Assembly (NCBI RefSeq): GCF_037975245.1
Contig: NC_092572.1
Location: 903,501 to 967,500, forward strand
Source of the DNA: Apostichopus japonicus
Lineage: Eukaryota > Echinodermata > Holothuroidea > Aspidochirotida > Stichopodidae
DNA length: 64,000 bases
Direction: 5' to 3'
Below are positions 40,381 through 55,000 of the stretch, one piece after another; within the stretch, counting starts at the first letter, position 1, and every line of letters begins with the position of its first letter. A program made the position numbers and the translations under genes. Under the pieces are notes generated by a model, which saw only the letters and a program-made list of their open reading frames with translations, had not been told where the DNA came from and made no database searches.

Positions 40381-42270
40381 TCGGAGTTAGCAAACTATGC
40401 CAAACACCACACAACGTTGGTCTCAGAATGTCTTTGCTTTAAACCAAATTGTAACTTTTGAATTCGTCGCCATTTGGAAGCATTATGAAAGTTAATTTGA
40501 CGAAGTTGCAAGAACGGCATTCAAATTTATATTTTGATATTTCAGTTTGAAAAGAAGACACAGGAATGTCTAAGTGATCGTAAACTACACGCGGTACCCT
40601 GGTTGACCTTGTATTGACCTGAACGGCTGAAATACATCCATGCCTCGTTAGAAGAGGGAATGTTGTAACAATTTCTTGCTGGTCGAAGCTCTGTTCTGCA
40701 GATTGAGAAAATAATAAACCAGTGCTGTTTTCTTTCTTTCACATTTCATATTCACGTATTTTCGTTAAGAGGGGGCGCTATATAGTTTCATTAGCTTCAT
40801 ATGGCAACGTAATCTAAGTAGCTATAAACATATCTGTAAACATAACAGCGTTCATGGATCTTATCAAAACTGAACCTGCGTAAAGAAAGAGAACTTTGAA
40901 TCTGTGTTTTGCTAGAAGACTAGGGAAGAAGTTATATTGTAACATATTTAAAGATTTTAGTTCACAATTTAGTAGTTACGTCCACCTTTATATATGTGTT
41001 TTCTCTTTTTGGATGGCGTAGTTTCACTTTATTGTCAATACAGCTAACTTTACAACTCTACTTGGATCTTAGAATACGTTGTGGATTTCAAGGATTACAT
41101 AGCACACACACAAAAATACAATTATTCAGGGAAACGGCGTCATCATAAATAACAGTTTTAGGCAAGGAGTAAATTAACTCACATTCATGAAAATTTTGAT
41201 ATGTATGTAGCCTACATTCTGCATTCAGAAACGCAGAATTCATCTCCCAATAATTCACTAATAGTATTGCTTTCTTGTTATGTTAAGATCTGAGCAATTT
41301 GTATTCATGTTTCTGTTTGGTGTTACCATTAATGTTCCACTAAGCATAGTATAGTTAACTCTATTGATGTTAGCATTCAACGGGCTGTCTGATAATGCTC
41401 GAATAGAGAAATAATGCTTTAGTTCTCAGTTGACTATTTAAATGGACTTGCGCCCTCCACAATCATTTTTCATCACAAATAAACTTTCGTTTTAGGCAAG
41501 GATTAAATTAACTCACATTCATGACAGGTTTGATATGTAGCCTACATTCTGCATTCAGGTCAATATTCATTCATCTGAATGTTACTAGCACTGTCACCTG
41601 GCAGTTTTAAGGTATACAGAGCTAATATGATAAAGATATATTGTCGATCCTTATTAAAAAAGCTATGAACTTGAAAGAATGTTTGGTGTTGGGTACTGAA
41701 CGCGGCCTTGGGAATATATGTATATAACTGTATAGTCTATGTTTCATTACGTTAGTATTGAAAACACGTTCAGAAAATATGAGGAAGGGAACGGGCGAAA
41801 GCTAGTAGATATCTTATAAATTGTAAATAACTATAAATATACTAGCATGGTATGGTCGCAAAATAAACTATGTATGTAAAAGAAGTCACGGGTCAGTAAA
41901 ATGCCGTGTATAATGCAGTGTTACGGTAGAGACAGGTACAGTTAATATCGTTCCCTAACTTGTGACTATCGTTTAGATAGGACCTGCATCAGCTATCTAA
42001 TGAACGAGGACGGAAAACATCTGATAACACAATAAATAATACATGTCCGTATTTGACATGTAACTAGAATGAAAGGAAGAAAAATACTAAACTAACATGA
42101 ACCAGACAAACATGGTTACTGCTTACTCTGTTCAACTAACCATGTATCGAGATGTGATATACAAATATACACTATCAACTAGCGCCATCTCAATTACAAA
42201 GTAACAATAGGAATACAAGATAACTTTACATGATGTAAATAAGGGTTGTATGGCGAGTGTAAGGAATTTT

Positions 42271-42342
42271 AAAACCTGGTCACTACATATTAGTCTTTGT
42301 ACACAATATTCACTACCATTAATAATCGGAGCCGAAGGACCT
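42271..42342. repeat. tandem-unit boundary motif, copy 4
   Basis: Joins unit 2 to unit 3. It is followed almost at once by the LINE remnant, so the part equivalent to unit 1 positions about 550-1330 has been deleted here. Confidence 0.7.
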
Positions 42343-42360
42343 CTTCTCGCGAATAATCCT

Positions 42361-43964
42361 CGACGATTTTCAACAGCAGTTTGCAAATTCTGACTGTGAC
42401 ATCACGGTTACTGAAGGGAAGGTTCGTCGTCATTAGTCAAGACTCCACTCATCGAAGGCTGCCGGACCAGACAAGCTCTGCCCGCGCCGCGGGTCTTAAA
42501 ACAATGTGCAATGCAACTTTCGAACATGTTAACGTATATTTTCAATCAATCTTTCACGACCCGTGTTATACCTAACTTATGGAAGCAATCATGTATCATA
42601 CCAGTACCTAAAACCAGTGCAATATCATGTTTGAATGACTTACGTCATGTTGCCCTCACTGCTGTGCCAATGAAAATTTGTGAACGTATATTTTTAGAAC
42701 GCTTTAGACCATTCGTAACTCCATTTTGGGATCCTTTCCAGTTTGCATACCAATCAGATCGAAGTTGTGAAGATGCCAGTCTTTTGATCCTTCAAAAACT
42801 ATATTCTCATTTAGAACATTCTTGCCGACGACATTTTGCCCGTGTGACATTTTTCGACTTTTCGTCTGCATTCAACACAATCCAATCACATATTTTAGTC
42901 AGTAAACTTAAGAATATGGACGTTCCCGATGGTTTTATTCAGTGGATTTTAAACTATTTAACTAACAGAACTCAGTAGGTGAAACTCAGCCATTCGTGTC
43001 TCTCCGATATTATTCTTTCAAATACAGAGGCACCCCAGGGAACGGTTCTAGCACCGTTCCTATTCACACTTTACACGTACGATGCCAGGTAATCGGAACA
43101 AGGGTGCTCACTCATCAAGTTTGCTGACGATACTGCCATGATTGGCTTAGTCAATGGTAATAGTGATGAAGCTTACTTACGTCAAATTCAGTCTTTTGCG
43201 AACTACTGTGATCGTAACTTCCTACAATTAAATGTTGCTAAGACCAAAAATGATTATTGATTTTCGTCGCAATACTAATCCTCCACCCCCTGTTGTTGTC
43301 AAAGGAAGTGTAGTTGATCGTGTTACGTCATACTAGTATCTTGAGGTAGTGCTGAATGATCACTTGGCATGGGGAGATCAAATTGATATATTGGTTAAAA
43401 AGTTGAATTCTAGATTGTACTGCCTCCGTAAGATGTCGAATTTTGATGTTCGTCATGACATCCTTGAAATGTTTTATAATTGTACCATTAGCGGGGTTTG
43501 GCGTTATTGCTTGATTTGCTGGGGTGGGAATGTAAACAAACATGAAATAGGTCGTATTAACAGCATCATTAAGAAAGGAGAGAGTAGTCGGGGAACCCTT
43601 GCCTTCCATTGACTCGGTTTACCACAGCATTCTCGAGTCCAAACTGGACGCGGTACAGAAGGACCATACCCACCCCCTCTATAAGCTTCTTCATAATAGT
43701 CAGATGTCCAGAGGCAGTGGCAGGTTGAGACTTCCGTGTCTCAAAACCAATAGATACAGAGATTCTTTCATACCCCGTGCAATTAAGCTTTTCAATGAGG
43801 TTTTGTTACGTTGACTCTCATATATTGACTTTTTTTTATTATTCTTACTATCTTATTTTACAATATACACATCTATTTTTGTAACATTTTCGTTGTTTTA
43901 TGAGCGAATGCCTGAATTTCCCTTTGGGATCAATAAACTTTTACTTATCTTATCTTATCTTATA
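42361..43964 (+). mobile_element. Rex1/Babar-like LINE remnant (unit 3 start)
   Basis: 5'-truncated RT: NLWKQSCIIPVPK, FFDFSSAFNTIQ (motif A), a GAPRGTVLAP-like B motif (here EAPQGT), KFADDTAMIGL (motif C), a C-terminal RLYCLRKMSNFDVRH, then NRYRDSFIPRAI, followed by (CTTAT)n. Stops and frameshifts (for example near 42978, 43091 and 43260) make it inactive. Resemblance to Rex1/Babar is from remembered motifs. Confidence 0.78.
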
Positions 43965-44483
43965 GCACATCTTATAGCACATCAACTAAACCGTTCGCCA
44001 AAACGTATGTTTTACAATCAATTTTTATTGTAATTTAAGGCACCCAACATAAAGCGATTGCAAATTATGAGCTGGGGCGAGTTAAATATTCGCATCATTA
44101 GATTTAAAAGAGGTTAGAGAAAGAACATGGATGTGGACAGTCTCTTATTCCATGCACTCTCACGTTGTTTGACGTCTGTAACTAGCTTTCATATTCCCCA
44201 GAATAGCGATTGCAAAATGTCCCTTTTAATGTTATGTGGTCAACAAAACATAAACATATCTGTGGTTCACTCATTTGGTGCATTTGTAAGTGCACAATGG
44301 TTGATGGTACATAGCATATAGAACGAAAGAGGAACGTTTATTTAACTGTCAATTTGACTCTTGTAATGGACTTGCGCCCTCTATTATTGTCCTGTTTGGC
44401 GTCACCGTTAATGTTACACTAAGCACAGTATAATTAAGTCACATGATGTTAGTATACAGCCGGTTGTCTGATAATCCCCGCAC
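43965..44483. other. unit 3 sequence between LINE and DNA transposon
   Basis: Corresponds to 1340-1815 of unit 1. Non-coding. It ends with CCCCGCAC, the left copy of the probable target-site duplication. Confidence 0.55.
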
Positions 44484-45628
44484 GCGAGATTTTTTTTCCC
44501 AGCGCGGTAAAGGCAATTATTTGCATACCTCGCTTCTCATTGGCTGGGTCTTGCACTTTTGATGCTGAATTGGGAAGTTCGTGCTTACGATATGCGTGTT
44601 TGTATGTACATGAACATACACGTGTACGCAGTGGATCGTGATTCGCATACACGTATTGTATGAACTGGCGACTGTCTTGAAACAAGATTCAATTTTTTTT
44701 TTTAAATTGTGTAAATGTTTTTTCTTTGCTTTTGCGCAGACTTGTTTGTGTACATTTACATCCGTAAGTTCGTAAAACCTGATACTGCGACCATGGACTG
44801 TGAGTGTACACGTCTTATTGTAGATGACTGTCCTTCTGTGAAGATAATGATTGCTTAGGTTGATGATCCAAAACTGAAAAGCCAATAAATCGAATAAGTT
44901 AGTTTGGACAAGGGTGAAGCTTCGAAGTGATGGTGGAACTTGCTGTACAGAGTACTGCGATGGCAATTCACGCAGATAATTACCAGGCGTTTGCTTGCTT
45001 CAAAACTGCATAAAAACATTAGGCAGCTTTGACCGTTTCTGGTTGACTTTTTACTTGAGATGCTTTTAAACTTTAAACTGATAGACTCTTAGTTCTGAGC
45101 ATAGACATTGATATGATTTTCAAAATTATGACCCTTTGATACGGTTTACTATGACCCTTTGGCACGGTTTTCAGATAATATAATACGAAAGATATATGCC
45201 TAGTATTGAGTCATGAAGGTTAATAGTACCACTGTCACTGTGGATTATAGTTATTGAACACAGACATTGTCTTACGTTTATATAATATTGTGATTTTTTG
45301 TATCATCTTCAAACTGTTTCGGTTTGATTTAACTTCTTTAAATTTACAGCAACAGAGTTGTGCGATACATAACCACATTCTTGGCAGAACACACCGACAA
45401 ATAAATTAACTCTACTCAAACGCGTACCACTGTACATTCTGCTGCTAGACAGTTTTCTTTTTTGTTGTGAGTGTAGCAAAGTGGCCTTGTGAAATGTGGT
45501 ATGTGATGAGCGATTCAGTGTAGCAGCTGCTAGTTGATATTGTAATGAATCTTATGTATACGGACCCCAGCCAATGGGAGCGATGTATGCTAATCTTGGC
45601 CTTTACCGCGCTGGGAAAAAAATTCGCT
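44484..45628. mobile_element. non-autonomous DNA transposon with long inverted termini (copy in unit 3)
   Basis: 1145 bp. The left end GCGAGATTTTTTTTCCCAGC continues GCGGTAAAGGC; the right end mirrors it (GCCTTTACCGCGCTGGG, a run of A, TTCGCT). The similarity extends imperfectly to the CATTGGCTGG segment about 60 bp inside. CCCCGCAC (44476-44483) and CCCTGCAC (45629-45636) flank it, and unit 1 has a single CCTTGCAC at the empty site (near 1816). An 8-bp duplication is typical of hAT elements. No transposase is encoded. Confidence 0.78.
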
Positions 45629-48600
45629 CCCTGCACAGAGAGCAAAAGAATGTTTTAATTCTCAGTTGACTTTTTAATGGACTTGCGCCCTCAATTTTCA
45701 TTCTGTTTTGCTGTTACCAGTAACGTTACACTAAGCATAGTGTAATTAACACACACGATGTTAGCATTCAGCAGGGTGTTGTGGGTGATAATCGATCTAA
45801 TACAATATTCGACATGTTGAACGGATTATCTGAAATTTTCTCTTTATCAACAAATATTTGTTTCAAATAGTATACCTTTATTAAAGGTAACACAATCCTA
45901 CACAGATAAATACATTTAAAATTAATGGGTGATTAAATTTGGATATCAAATCGAAATGTTTGACTTAGTACAGTATTATCAATGCGTCATACTATACTGA
46001 AATCTTATGCTGTAAGAGAGGGTGTAGCTTTTGTTAAGAGTTGTTCATAAATATCTTTATTTCAGTTTTATATTAAAGTAATAGTATCCGAGTACTGATT
46101 GTTCTAACACTAGCGGTTTTCCGTAGCTTACTCTCTTGCAGGTTTTTGCTTATTTGCAATTTGAATATTGAATATTCTTTTCAGTTGGATTATATCCTGT
46201 GTGGAAAGTTCTGTCTTGACATTTTTATGTCACGCAGAATGCTTTTATCTCTTGTATCCATACTAATAGTTTGACAACTGTGTTTGTTCTTTCATTTATT
46301 CGTGTTTTGTTTCCAGATATTTGGTTAAATTCTGAGATGACTAGACTCCTGAATGACGTGTTCATACGTGGGAGGCAGGAATAGGAGGAAGAAGCAGGAT
46401 GCATTTAATGGATTAAAAAAACAATAAAAGGATGTAACAAGTTAAGCAGGTAAATATTATTCGTATTGACAGCGCATTGTGGTAACTCTAAACGCTGAAT
46501 TAATGGGGGAGGTTGGTAGAATACATTTAGCTAGGGAAAGAACTACTATTCGTTAGGGTCATATTTATCATTTATAATTTCTCTTTTCTAAGAAGAATCA
46601 ATTCTTAATATCATACATGACCATATTGGTGATGATCTTGACATATAATTTCTATGCAGTTATCTTTCCAGACGGACAAGCCTTGTCTTTTAGCCGTCAT
46701 GGTTACGCAACCAACAACTACAAAAGAGTTTAACATCGATGTCACGAAGACTATATTTTGTCCAGTCATGTAGCAATCCTACTTGAATTCATGCTTGGTA
46801 GATATTAGGATGTCTAAATTGAATGCGTCATTACCTACGACCAGTTTTGACACTTCCCTGCTTTATGTGCCTGGTTACGTTGGTGTTTACAGGGGAATGG
46901 TCTCAACAGTTTGACGAATCAGGGTATTCTCAAAGAGCAAGACAGATATGTTAATAGAGATATAGAGGTGGAGAGAGAGGGCATGGGGGATGCTTTGAGA
47001 TACGATGAGATGAGCAAAGTGAGACACGGACCTTTGTTATGTGTTTAATCTTTCATTGTATGTTATAACAGCTATGAATGGAAACAAACTCGTTTCTATA
47101 TACGACCGAAATTACAACAACGTTAAGTAATAACTAATGATATTGGATCACGTGATTTCTGTTCGGTTGTTAACAATTTGTCGTTAAGTGGTTAATATCT
47201 TTCACTTTTCCTTTCAACCTTGTTATATATTCAATAACGACGTGCGCTATGTTAACCTAAAGGTGAGCTATTTCCTTGTAGAATACATCATATGTGTACT
47301 ATGTGATATTACTAGTGTGTGTCAGTCCATTTAGCCTTTGTAGGCAGTTAGGAGGAACTCTCTTCCGAAAGGCAAAAGGAATATGAGAAACTACACAAAC
47401 TTAATACTGAACACTAAATAAAGTATAAACTAAATATGAATTATTGTTTGATCAAGGAAGTAACTTAAGACATAGTGTAAGGCAAATTCATTTATTTAAA
47501 GATCATGAACCTATAGTACAGCAATGGTACTCATATGTTATTCGTGTTCTGATTTTCATAAAGGGGCATATTGAATCATCGGGCAATCGGGCAGTTCCCA
47601 AGAGTCCAGAAAAATAGGGCCCAATGACTGTTTGTTTCAGTGTGGCCTATATCTCTGTCAGTCTTTCCCTGTTGTCATGTCTGCCGAGAGGGTTCAGGGG
47701 ATACAGCGGTCTGGTCCTGGTTGAGATTATAGGTCCAAGAAAATAAAGAACAACATAAGAAAAGATAAAAAGGAATCCAATTACGTAATTGTATCGTGAC
47801 CTGGAAATTATATATGGAGGCTAACAATGCAATACGTTATTGAATTAACTAGTTGGTCAATTTATGAATAATACGATAGTGTTGTAAATCTATTCATTTT
47901 AAACAAAATGACACAATGATCTACTAGAAAGACGCACACAGAAAGGTATTCGTTAATTCATCATTAAATTTTCCTTTATCTTTGAATGTGATCTAAGCTT
48001 GATGAATGAAAGATAAATTGTGCTCTTGTTACCAGAAAATCAGGGTAAATTACGGTAGCCACCGAAAACGACATGCAATGTACACGGCAGAGAGCGTAGA
48101 GAAATGTATAACATACAAGTATGTTACTGTTTATTATAATTACAGACTGAGTCTGACTTTCGGCATCTATCGAATGGATACATTTACTACACTAGCTTTA
48201 GCAAGAAAATATGAAGATAAAATTTATCGAATAAGAAACTTATGAGTTAATGTGTAAATTATATATTGAAGAAATTAGTAGAACGTTAACCAAGTAGAGT
48301 TGTTTCGTTCCATAACTTTCAACTGACTCTGTCAATGTTATCTATATCTATATGAATATATCATAAACTTTTGAGGTTGTTAATTTCTAGAGAATGAAGA
48401 AAGAGTATTTGAATTTTATGTCTACTAGCCTTATCAAGACGTCAATAAAAACATTACAGAATAAAGACGATCACATCATACATACTTATTGTTTGTAACC
48501 ACAGAGAACAACAAGTTGGCTTCTAAAAAGGAAAATATTCCAATACGTTGATAACCTTATTACGAAACAAAGCAGTGACAAAATATGCGAGAAGTGATTA

Positions 48601-49016
48601 GGTGAAGAACGGTTAACTAGAAATGGCATGTCATTGGTGAAGTCCAATGATATGTTGAAAAAACCCATGGAAGATCAAAGTTGCATATGTTGTTTTACAA
48701 AGTGTTTAACAGTTATGCTAAACATATAAAACATAATAATAATATATTACAGAGAGTAAACCAATCGATACCAATGAGACACCCGGATCTTCTATCTTGT
48801 ATGATAAATATATAATTGCGGATGTAAACCCTGTTGTAGTATCATGAGATCTCACGGAAGTACTGGTCAAAACTGACTGACCATAAGAATATATGTGACA
48901 CACTGTTCTACTCTATAATATGGTATATATGTGTAGGTAGCTCCCGTAGCTTCAGGGAATCTTGAGGTTTCGTAGCGATTACCAATCAGCAGTACTAGAA
49001 CCTAGTCATACCCAGT

Positions 49017-52000
49017 TCACACTCCAGAATGGTAAATTTGTTCTGCATAGGTAGGTTGAGCGGTATCAGGGGTTCTCATAGGTAAATACGTCGTAGGTAT
49101 CGGTATCTCGTAAGAACTGTCTGCGATTAATTTCTCAAATATCTGTTAAGGGATAATGTGGGGACTTTTGCAAGATACTATCAAAACATAAATGCCAAAT
49201 AAAATCTATCACTTTGCCTGAACTAACCTTACAAACCTTCTTTACATTAAAGGTAAAATCAAATCAAGAGAAATCATAAATAAGTTAGATATGAACAGTT
49301 TTTGTGAATCACTTTAAGTTGGTTATACGAGACAGCTGTATAATTACAAGTATTCATTATCGATTATTATTACACACTTCCAAACGTTAAGCTGGTGATA
49401 TGAGACACTTGTATAGTAACAACTATCGCTTATAAACTATTATTACACACCCTGCCTAACGTTAAGCTGGTAATATGACACTTCTATATAATTACACCAT
49501 TCCATTACGGATTATTATTATCACACTGCCTAACGGCAAGCTGGTAACATGACAATGCTGTATAATTACAACTATCCATTTTCGATTATAAACACTTCTT
49601 AACGTTAAGCTACATATTTAGTTACATCGTTCTTTTTACAAGTGACATGGTACATCATGATGGTCGACATAAGAACTTTATTGTGAATAAAAAGCCGTTT
49701 TACTTCAGTAAATCTGTGGCAGTTTTCTCTGTTAATTAAACAATTATATGAATTATATTACGAGTTTCCACATTGGGTTAGTTGTCAGAATGCTTTAGCT
49801 CGGTTGCTATCAATACCATATAAACTAAACCTCACTTAATATTCTCTTCTCGACTTCATTCCCTACCCTTGGATTTCAGTTTGACAGCGGCGATGCCTAA
49901 CCATGATGCCATTAAGGAATGCTGAATGAAGCAGGATTAGGATATAGTTTATGAACTACTGTTTAAACTACCAACAGCTTGGTAAAACTCTTAATCTACT
50001 CTCAAGTCTCTAATACAATCTATGAGAGAAGTTCCTTCATTGTGCATGTGTAACAATGCCAATTATACCACATTCGGACACGTAATGGTGACTGATATAT
50101 GTTCTTAAGATGAGTAATCAATTACTTACAGCTACGAATGTTCCCCTCAAATGATGAATGGAAGGTCGAAGAGAACAGTTATGGTTCCAGCAATCGAACA
50201 AGATTTTATCTCTGCAAATGATTAAGAAATCAATTAAAATAGTGAATCAGCAGATGTAGTGTATTATTGTATATGTTTAATTGTAAAAACGAAACAAGAA
50301 GTGTTATACTAACAGACACATTTAGTAAGTTTTACTTTCATAATCATTCTTTCTTGTAAGATTTCCCGATAGAAATTGTGAAGCTATTACTTGGTTAAAT
50401 AAAAGACACTTTCGACGTTTTACATATCAATGAGAATTACATAGCTAAAAGTAAAGTGACAATAGAAGCACTCACTTGGAGGAAAGTATCTTGAAAAAGT
50501 AAACAAGTCAGCGCTCCTTCATATACTAAAATGTCCATACATAGTAACCTATGTAAACTTAAGTATAAATAAGTAGTCTACAATAACTCTATTATATTAA
50601 CTTTTTAAATCCAACTTCAAAACTCGCATACACTGTTCGAGGGTTGTACAAACTACAATAATTGTTAAATATTGTTTTTCAAATAGAAAAATACAGAACT
50701 GATTAAAAAACCGGCTTCAAGTAGTAGGGAATGTGTTCACTCGGGCACTTATATAATGAAAGGGTAATTTAGGGATTGGCCTCTTACTTTATCTGCAAGT
50801 ACTTCTCCGGCCAGGGTACTGATGGTGTGACCGCTTCTTCGCCAAATCTAACTTCTTTGTCTACAGGAAATGGTGGGTTTCCTAATAGATGTGCGAGTGT
50901 AGAAACATCGAAACTAGTATTTATATGTATTTCCAACTTGTGAATTGAGGTAACCCCAAGGTCATCATGTCTTTCAACACATTTGTACAGCTGGGTGTCT
51001 GTCACGAATGTTGTCAAACTCTCCTATTCCCTTCTTGCATTCACTTTATTTATAGTTGATACTACCAATTGTTAAAGATGCTGTAATTAATTTCAGACAG
51101 CAAAGTCTTGAATGGTGTTCAAGTCTCTTCTTCTAGGTAACTAACCTTAAATACAGCTAAAAGCAGTAATGTAACTTTCCGTCATCCAAAAGAAGCAAAT
51201 TTGTGATTTTACAATTTGGTACTGGATTGCAATCAATGGTATTTTATGTACAATATATCTAGGTGTCTCTATAGAGTATTATTAGAAGTTGATTTGCTAT
51301 ATAAAATATTTACATGTTTCTTCCTAAAAATTGCTGTAATGAATAACGTAACTTAGAATTAACTGAGATTAAAAACTTGAGTTATCTGTGATGTATATTT
51401 ATTAGTAGAGATATATGTTGTCAATCAAATTGAATGTACTAATAAAATGTGAAATTACTTATTGGTTGTGTCATTGCTGTAGTTTTCTTTTATAATATGC
51501 AACGTATTTTGTTATCAGACACTACATTATATGCTAAAATTATTTCGTTATTATTAAATTTCTTTACCAGCTGCCATAATCTCCCATATTACTACTGCTG
51601 TAGACCACACGTCACTGGATTCTGTATATTGATTCAACAGTAACATTTCAGGTGGAAATTGGTTCAAAGTTACCGTAGGAATCTGAAAAAGATATTGTAA
51701 TTTATAACAAACACAAGTAATTTATTTTGTTAATATATTAAGATTTTATTCAGGTTTTACTAATCTACAATTGTACACTTCAATAGACTCACAACTGATT
51801 TTTGATTTCTTTTATTGAAATGATGATAATTTATATTAGAAAATAATTCATTTGTGCTATGGGATGTTATTCCATATAGAGAGGTTGTGATCAAGATTAA
51901 GCAGTGTTTTGAATTACGGAGAATTTTGAATTGCATTTTTGAAAAACAGTTCAGAGTGGTACATGTATGATATTGAAATTTAAAGAGCTTTCTATTAAAA

Positions 52001-55000
52001 CAATAATAATGTTCTTGTGTAATGAAATCCACAAAAATATACCAAAACTCCAAGAGAACAAGCTATTCAGCTGGAGTACTGTTCCTTTTTGCTTTTATTT
52101 TTGCTTGATCTAAATAAAGTTTTACATCTTAGACTCCATTATCCTTTAAAAAATCTGATTATGAAGTAATTAAGTACATAAATAACTATAATTATTAAAC
52201 AGACGAAGAACAAGGTCATAACAGGGTCGATTAATAATTGAGTAATTTACCTGTGCTTTCTTAATACCAGCTATTTTTGGTGCATCGCCGGCCAGATAGA
52301 AGTCATATAATTTGACCTGCCCTTCCTTGGTTAGTAAAACCTTTTTAGTTGTTAAGCCAGGGTGAAGGAACTGACAGAATATAAAACCAATAAGTTAAGC
52401 AGTTATTACATAATTAAGAGACACAAATTTCTCACTTATACCTTTGTGTTTGACTGAAAACTTGTTTTGTTTAAAGAAATGTTAGATACGATTAGCAACT
52501 TTACAACAAACAGTGATGAGGCTGATCTGATCATATAGGACTATATAAACAACAATATTTAGCTGATAACTTAGGCAACTTTTACATATCTTACCCCGAA
52601 TGTCTTAAGGATGTCCATTCCTTCCAAAACTCCAGCTACGTGTTTGATGACGTCAGGAACTGACAATGAACTACAACAATAGTAGTCTCCTTTATTTTTA
52701 GTATCACGTGACAAGACGCTATGCAGACTTTCACAATTGAGATGCTCACTAATAAGAAACAGTTTACCTAAACAATAAAAGATATCAAAGTTTTATTTCA
52801 ACAGATAAATCTCCATCAATATTGAAATTTCATTTAATATGATTCTAATCGCAATGAAAACTGGCTAGCTTAATTATCAATTCCAATTATTATCTCTGTT
52901 AATGTAATCCCTGATTTAATCCTGTTGGGACAATATAGAATAAGTATTGACTTCATCAGAAGATCTTGTCGGCTGCAGATAGTCCATGAGAACTTTATCG
53001 TAATAAACTTGGCACTTTTAATGAAATCGATTAGATGCACGTTCCACCTTTTCCCATTAGTACGTTCTTAAAACATATAAAAGGACAATAACAACTCACT
53101 GCTTTGGATAGATATAGCCTCGATCTTTGCTAGATGGTTCGATGCTGGTAATTCGAGACATTTTCTGATGAAAGCCTCCCAATGAATTTCTTTCTTTCTA
53201 ATGAGTTTTTCTGAATAAAATACAGATAAAGATCAGTTATAAATTAAATAATAATTAAATAAATTAATATTTATTTATCAAAATGTTGCACAAGGTCACT
53301 TAATATAAGTTTAATATTTAATTGATATAAAATATGAGAGGAATTACCATTCGAGCCACCGAGTTGTCGAATACAACAAAGCGATGAGACACCTTTTATT
53401 TTTAATTGACTGCGTCAATATATGACTATGAAGCTAACATCAGCCTTGGATTATAGATATTTGTTATCACCAACCTGTCAGTGTTGTTATTACAACACAC
53501 TTATTGGTCTCCTCAGCAAGATTGACAGATCCCATCCATCGTTTGTAGATTTTTCCCATCTTGATATTCATGATGATGGAAATATCTTTCTCACTCAACA
53601 TCCGGGGATCTTTTCCTGCAATCGCATCTGCTGTAGAATAGTAATCTGCCAAGAAATTAAGACTCATAAAGGAAACATACATCACGAATACAGGCCGTTA
53701 CCTATAGTACTTTAGACCAAAAGTGTGTGTTGTAAGTCAGATTTAACAAAGGTAGCTGAATCATATGATTATAGTTATTGCTTCTTTTTGTGAGGACATT
53801 TATGAATTAAAATAACAAATAAAACATTCATACGTAATTTGTCAGTATATAAATAATTTGAACTTTATCTTCTGATTGTAATGTTTTACCGGCTCTCTAT
53901 ACTTACTCTGTTATACGTACTCTGGGCTATAATTAAGGTGTGCAATGATTTTGTAGTTCCCTATATGCCTTCATTGATTCATGTCTTTAAAATTAGATTT
54001 ATTTTGAGTAAACTTACTAGGTTCACTTCCTTCAGAATGGTGCGAGTTCTGCGAGTTGTCCTCGTCAACAGGTATCTCTGGTAATTCTTTCTTTCTACAG
54101 AAATAAACGACGAAAGAACTCAGACATTCCATAATAATTCATACCAAGAGAGTATTAGCAACATTATACACCTTGTTATTACTTATTAAAAAAGTTATCT
54201 GCTATTTTCGAAATCAATATAACTAAAGCATTTAAATATACACCCAATTCCAAAGCTAGAGTAAATTGAAAAATAAAGCTTACCTTCCTCCCTTTTGATT
54301 GACTGTAAATGAAGTAAATATTTTGGTAAATTCATTTTTCTATAATTGTTTTCGAGTTTTTTCAAGTATTGCAATGTAAGAAATATTGATGTATATCATT
54401 TCGAAGCAACAGGTATATAACATTTGTCAAAATACAATATCTTTGTTTTAATGTTTGAATATAGTGAGTATAAAGTTCTGCATGTGACTGTAGTACAGCA
54501 ACATGAAATAATACCAATGAAATACAGAACTTTTTTTTGTAATATTCAAAATTGATTTTAGTAACAAAAAAAAAGAGCAATGCTAATGTTATTAATGTGT
54601 CTTATTAACGTGTCTTATTCATTTGTCTTATTAATGTGTCATATGTTAATATGTATTTAGCGTGACAATAAGATACCAGTTCAAAGCACTATTATGTAAT
54701 TCAATATGGATCCTTTACAGGGTATTTTGTGATCACTGTTATTTAAATTATGATTTGAAATCAAAGTACCCCTTACTTGATTGATTGGTATCTAAGGGTC
54801 CTTCATCAAGTACTTTCATTGGATGGCTTGAGCTGCTACTATGTTTTCTAAACCAAAAGGATAGAAAATTGAAGGAAACGGTAAATTCATATTTTGTACC
54901 ATCAATGTCAACAACTCTATTGGCTGTCTTATATACAGTAAAGATATTCGATAACCATAATTTTAGTAAATAATGTAGGGACTGGGTTCAAGAAAGACGG

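Noticed and set aside
40221-40442. 73-codon plus-strand frame kept in units 2 and 3
   Set aside because: Created by in-frame ATGTCG words of the TGTCGA cluster; interrupted in unit 1.
44517-44966. 149-codon minus-strand frame inside the DNA transposon
   Set aside because: No transposase motif and the frame is altered in the second copy (62880-63308).
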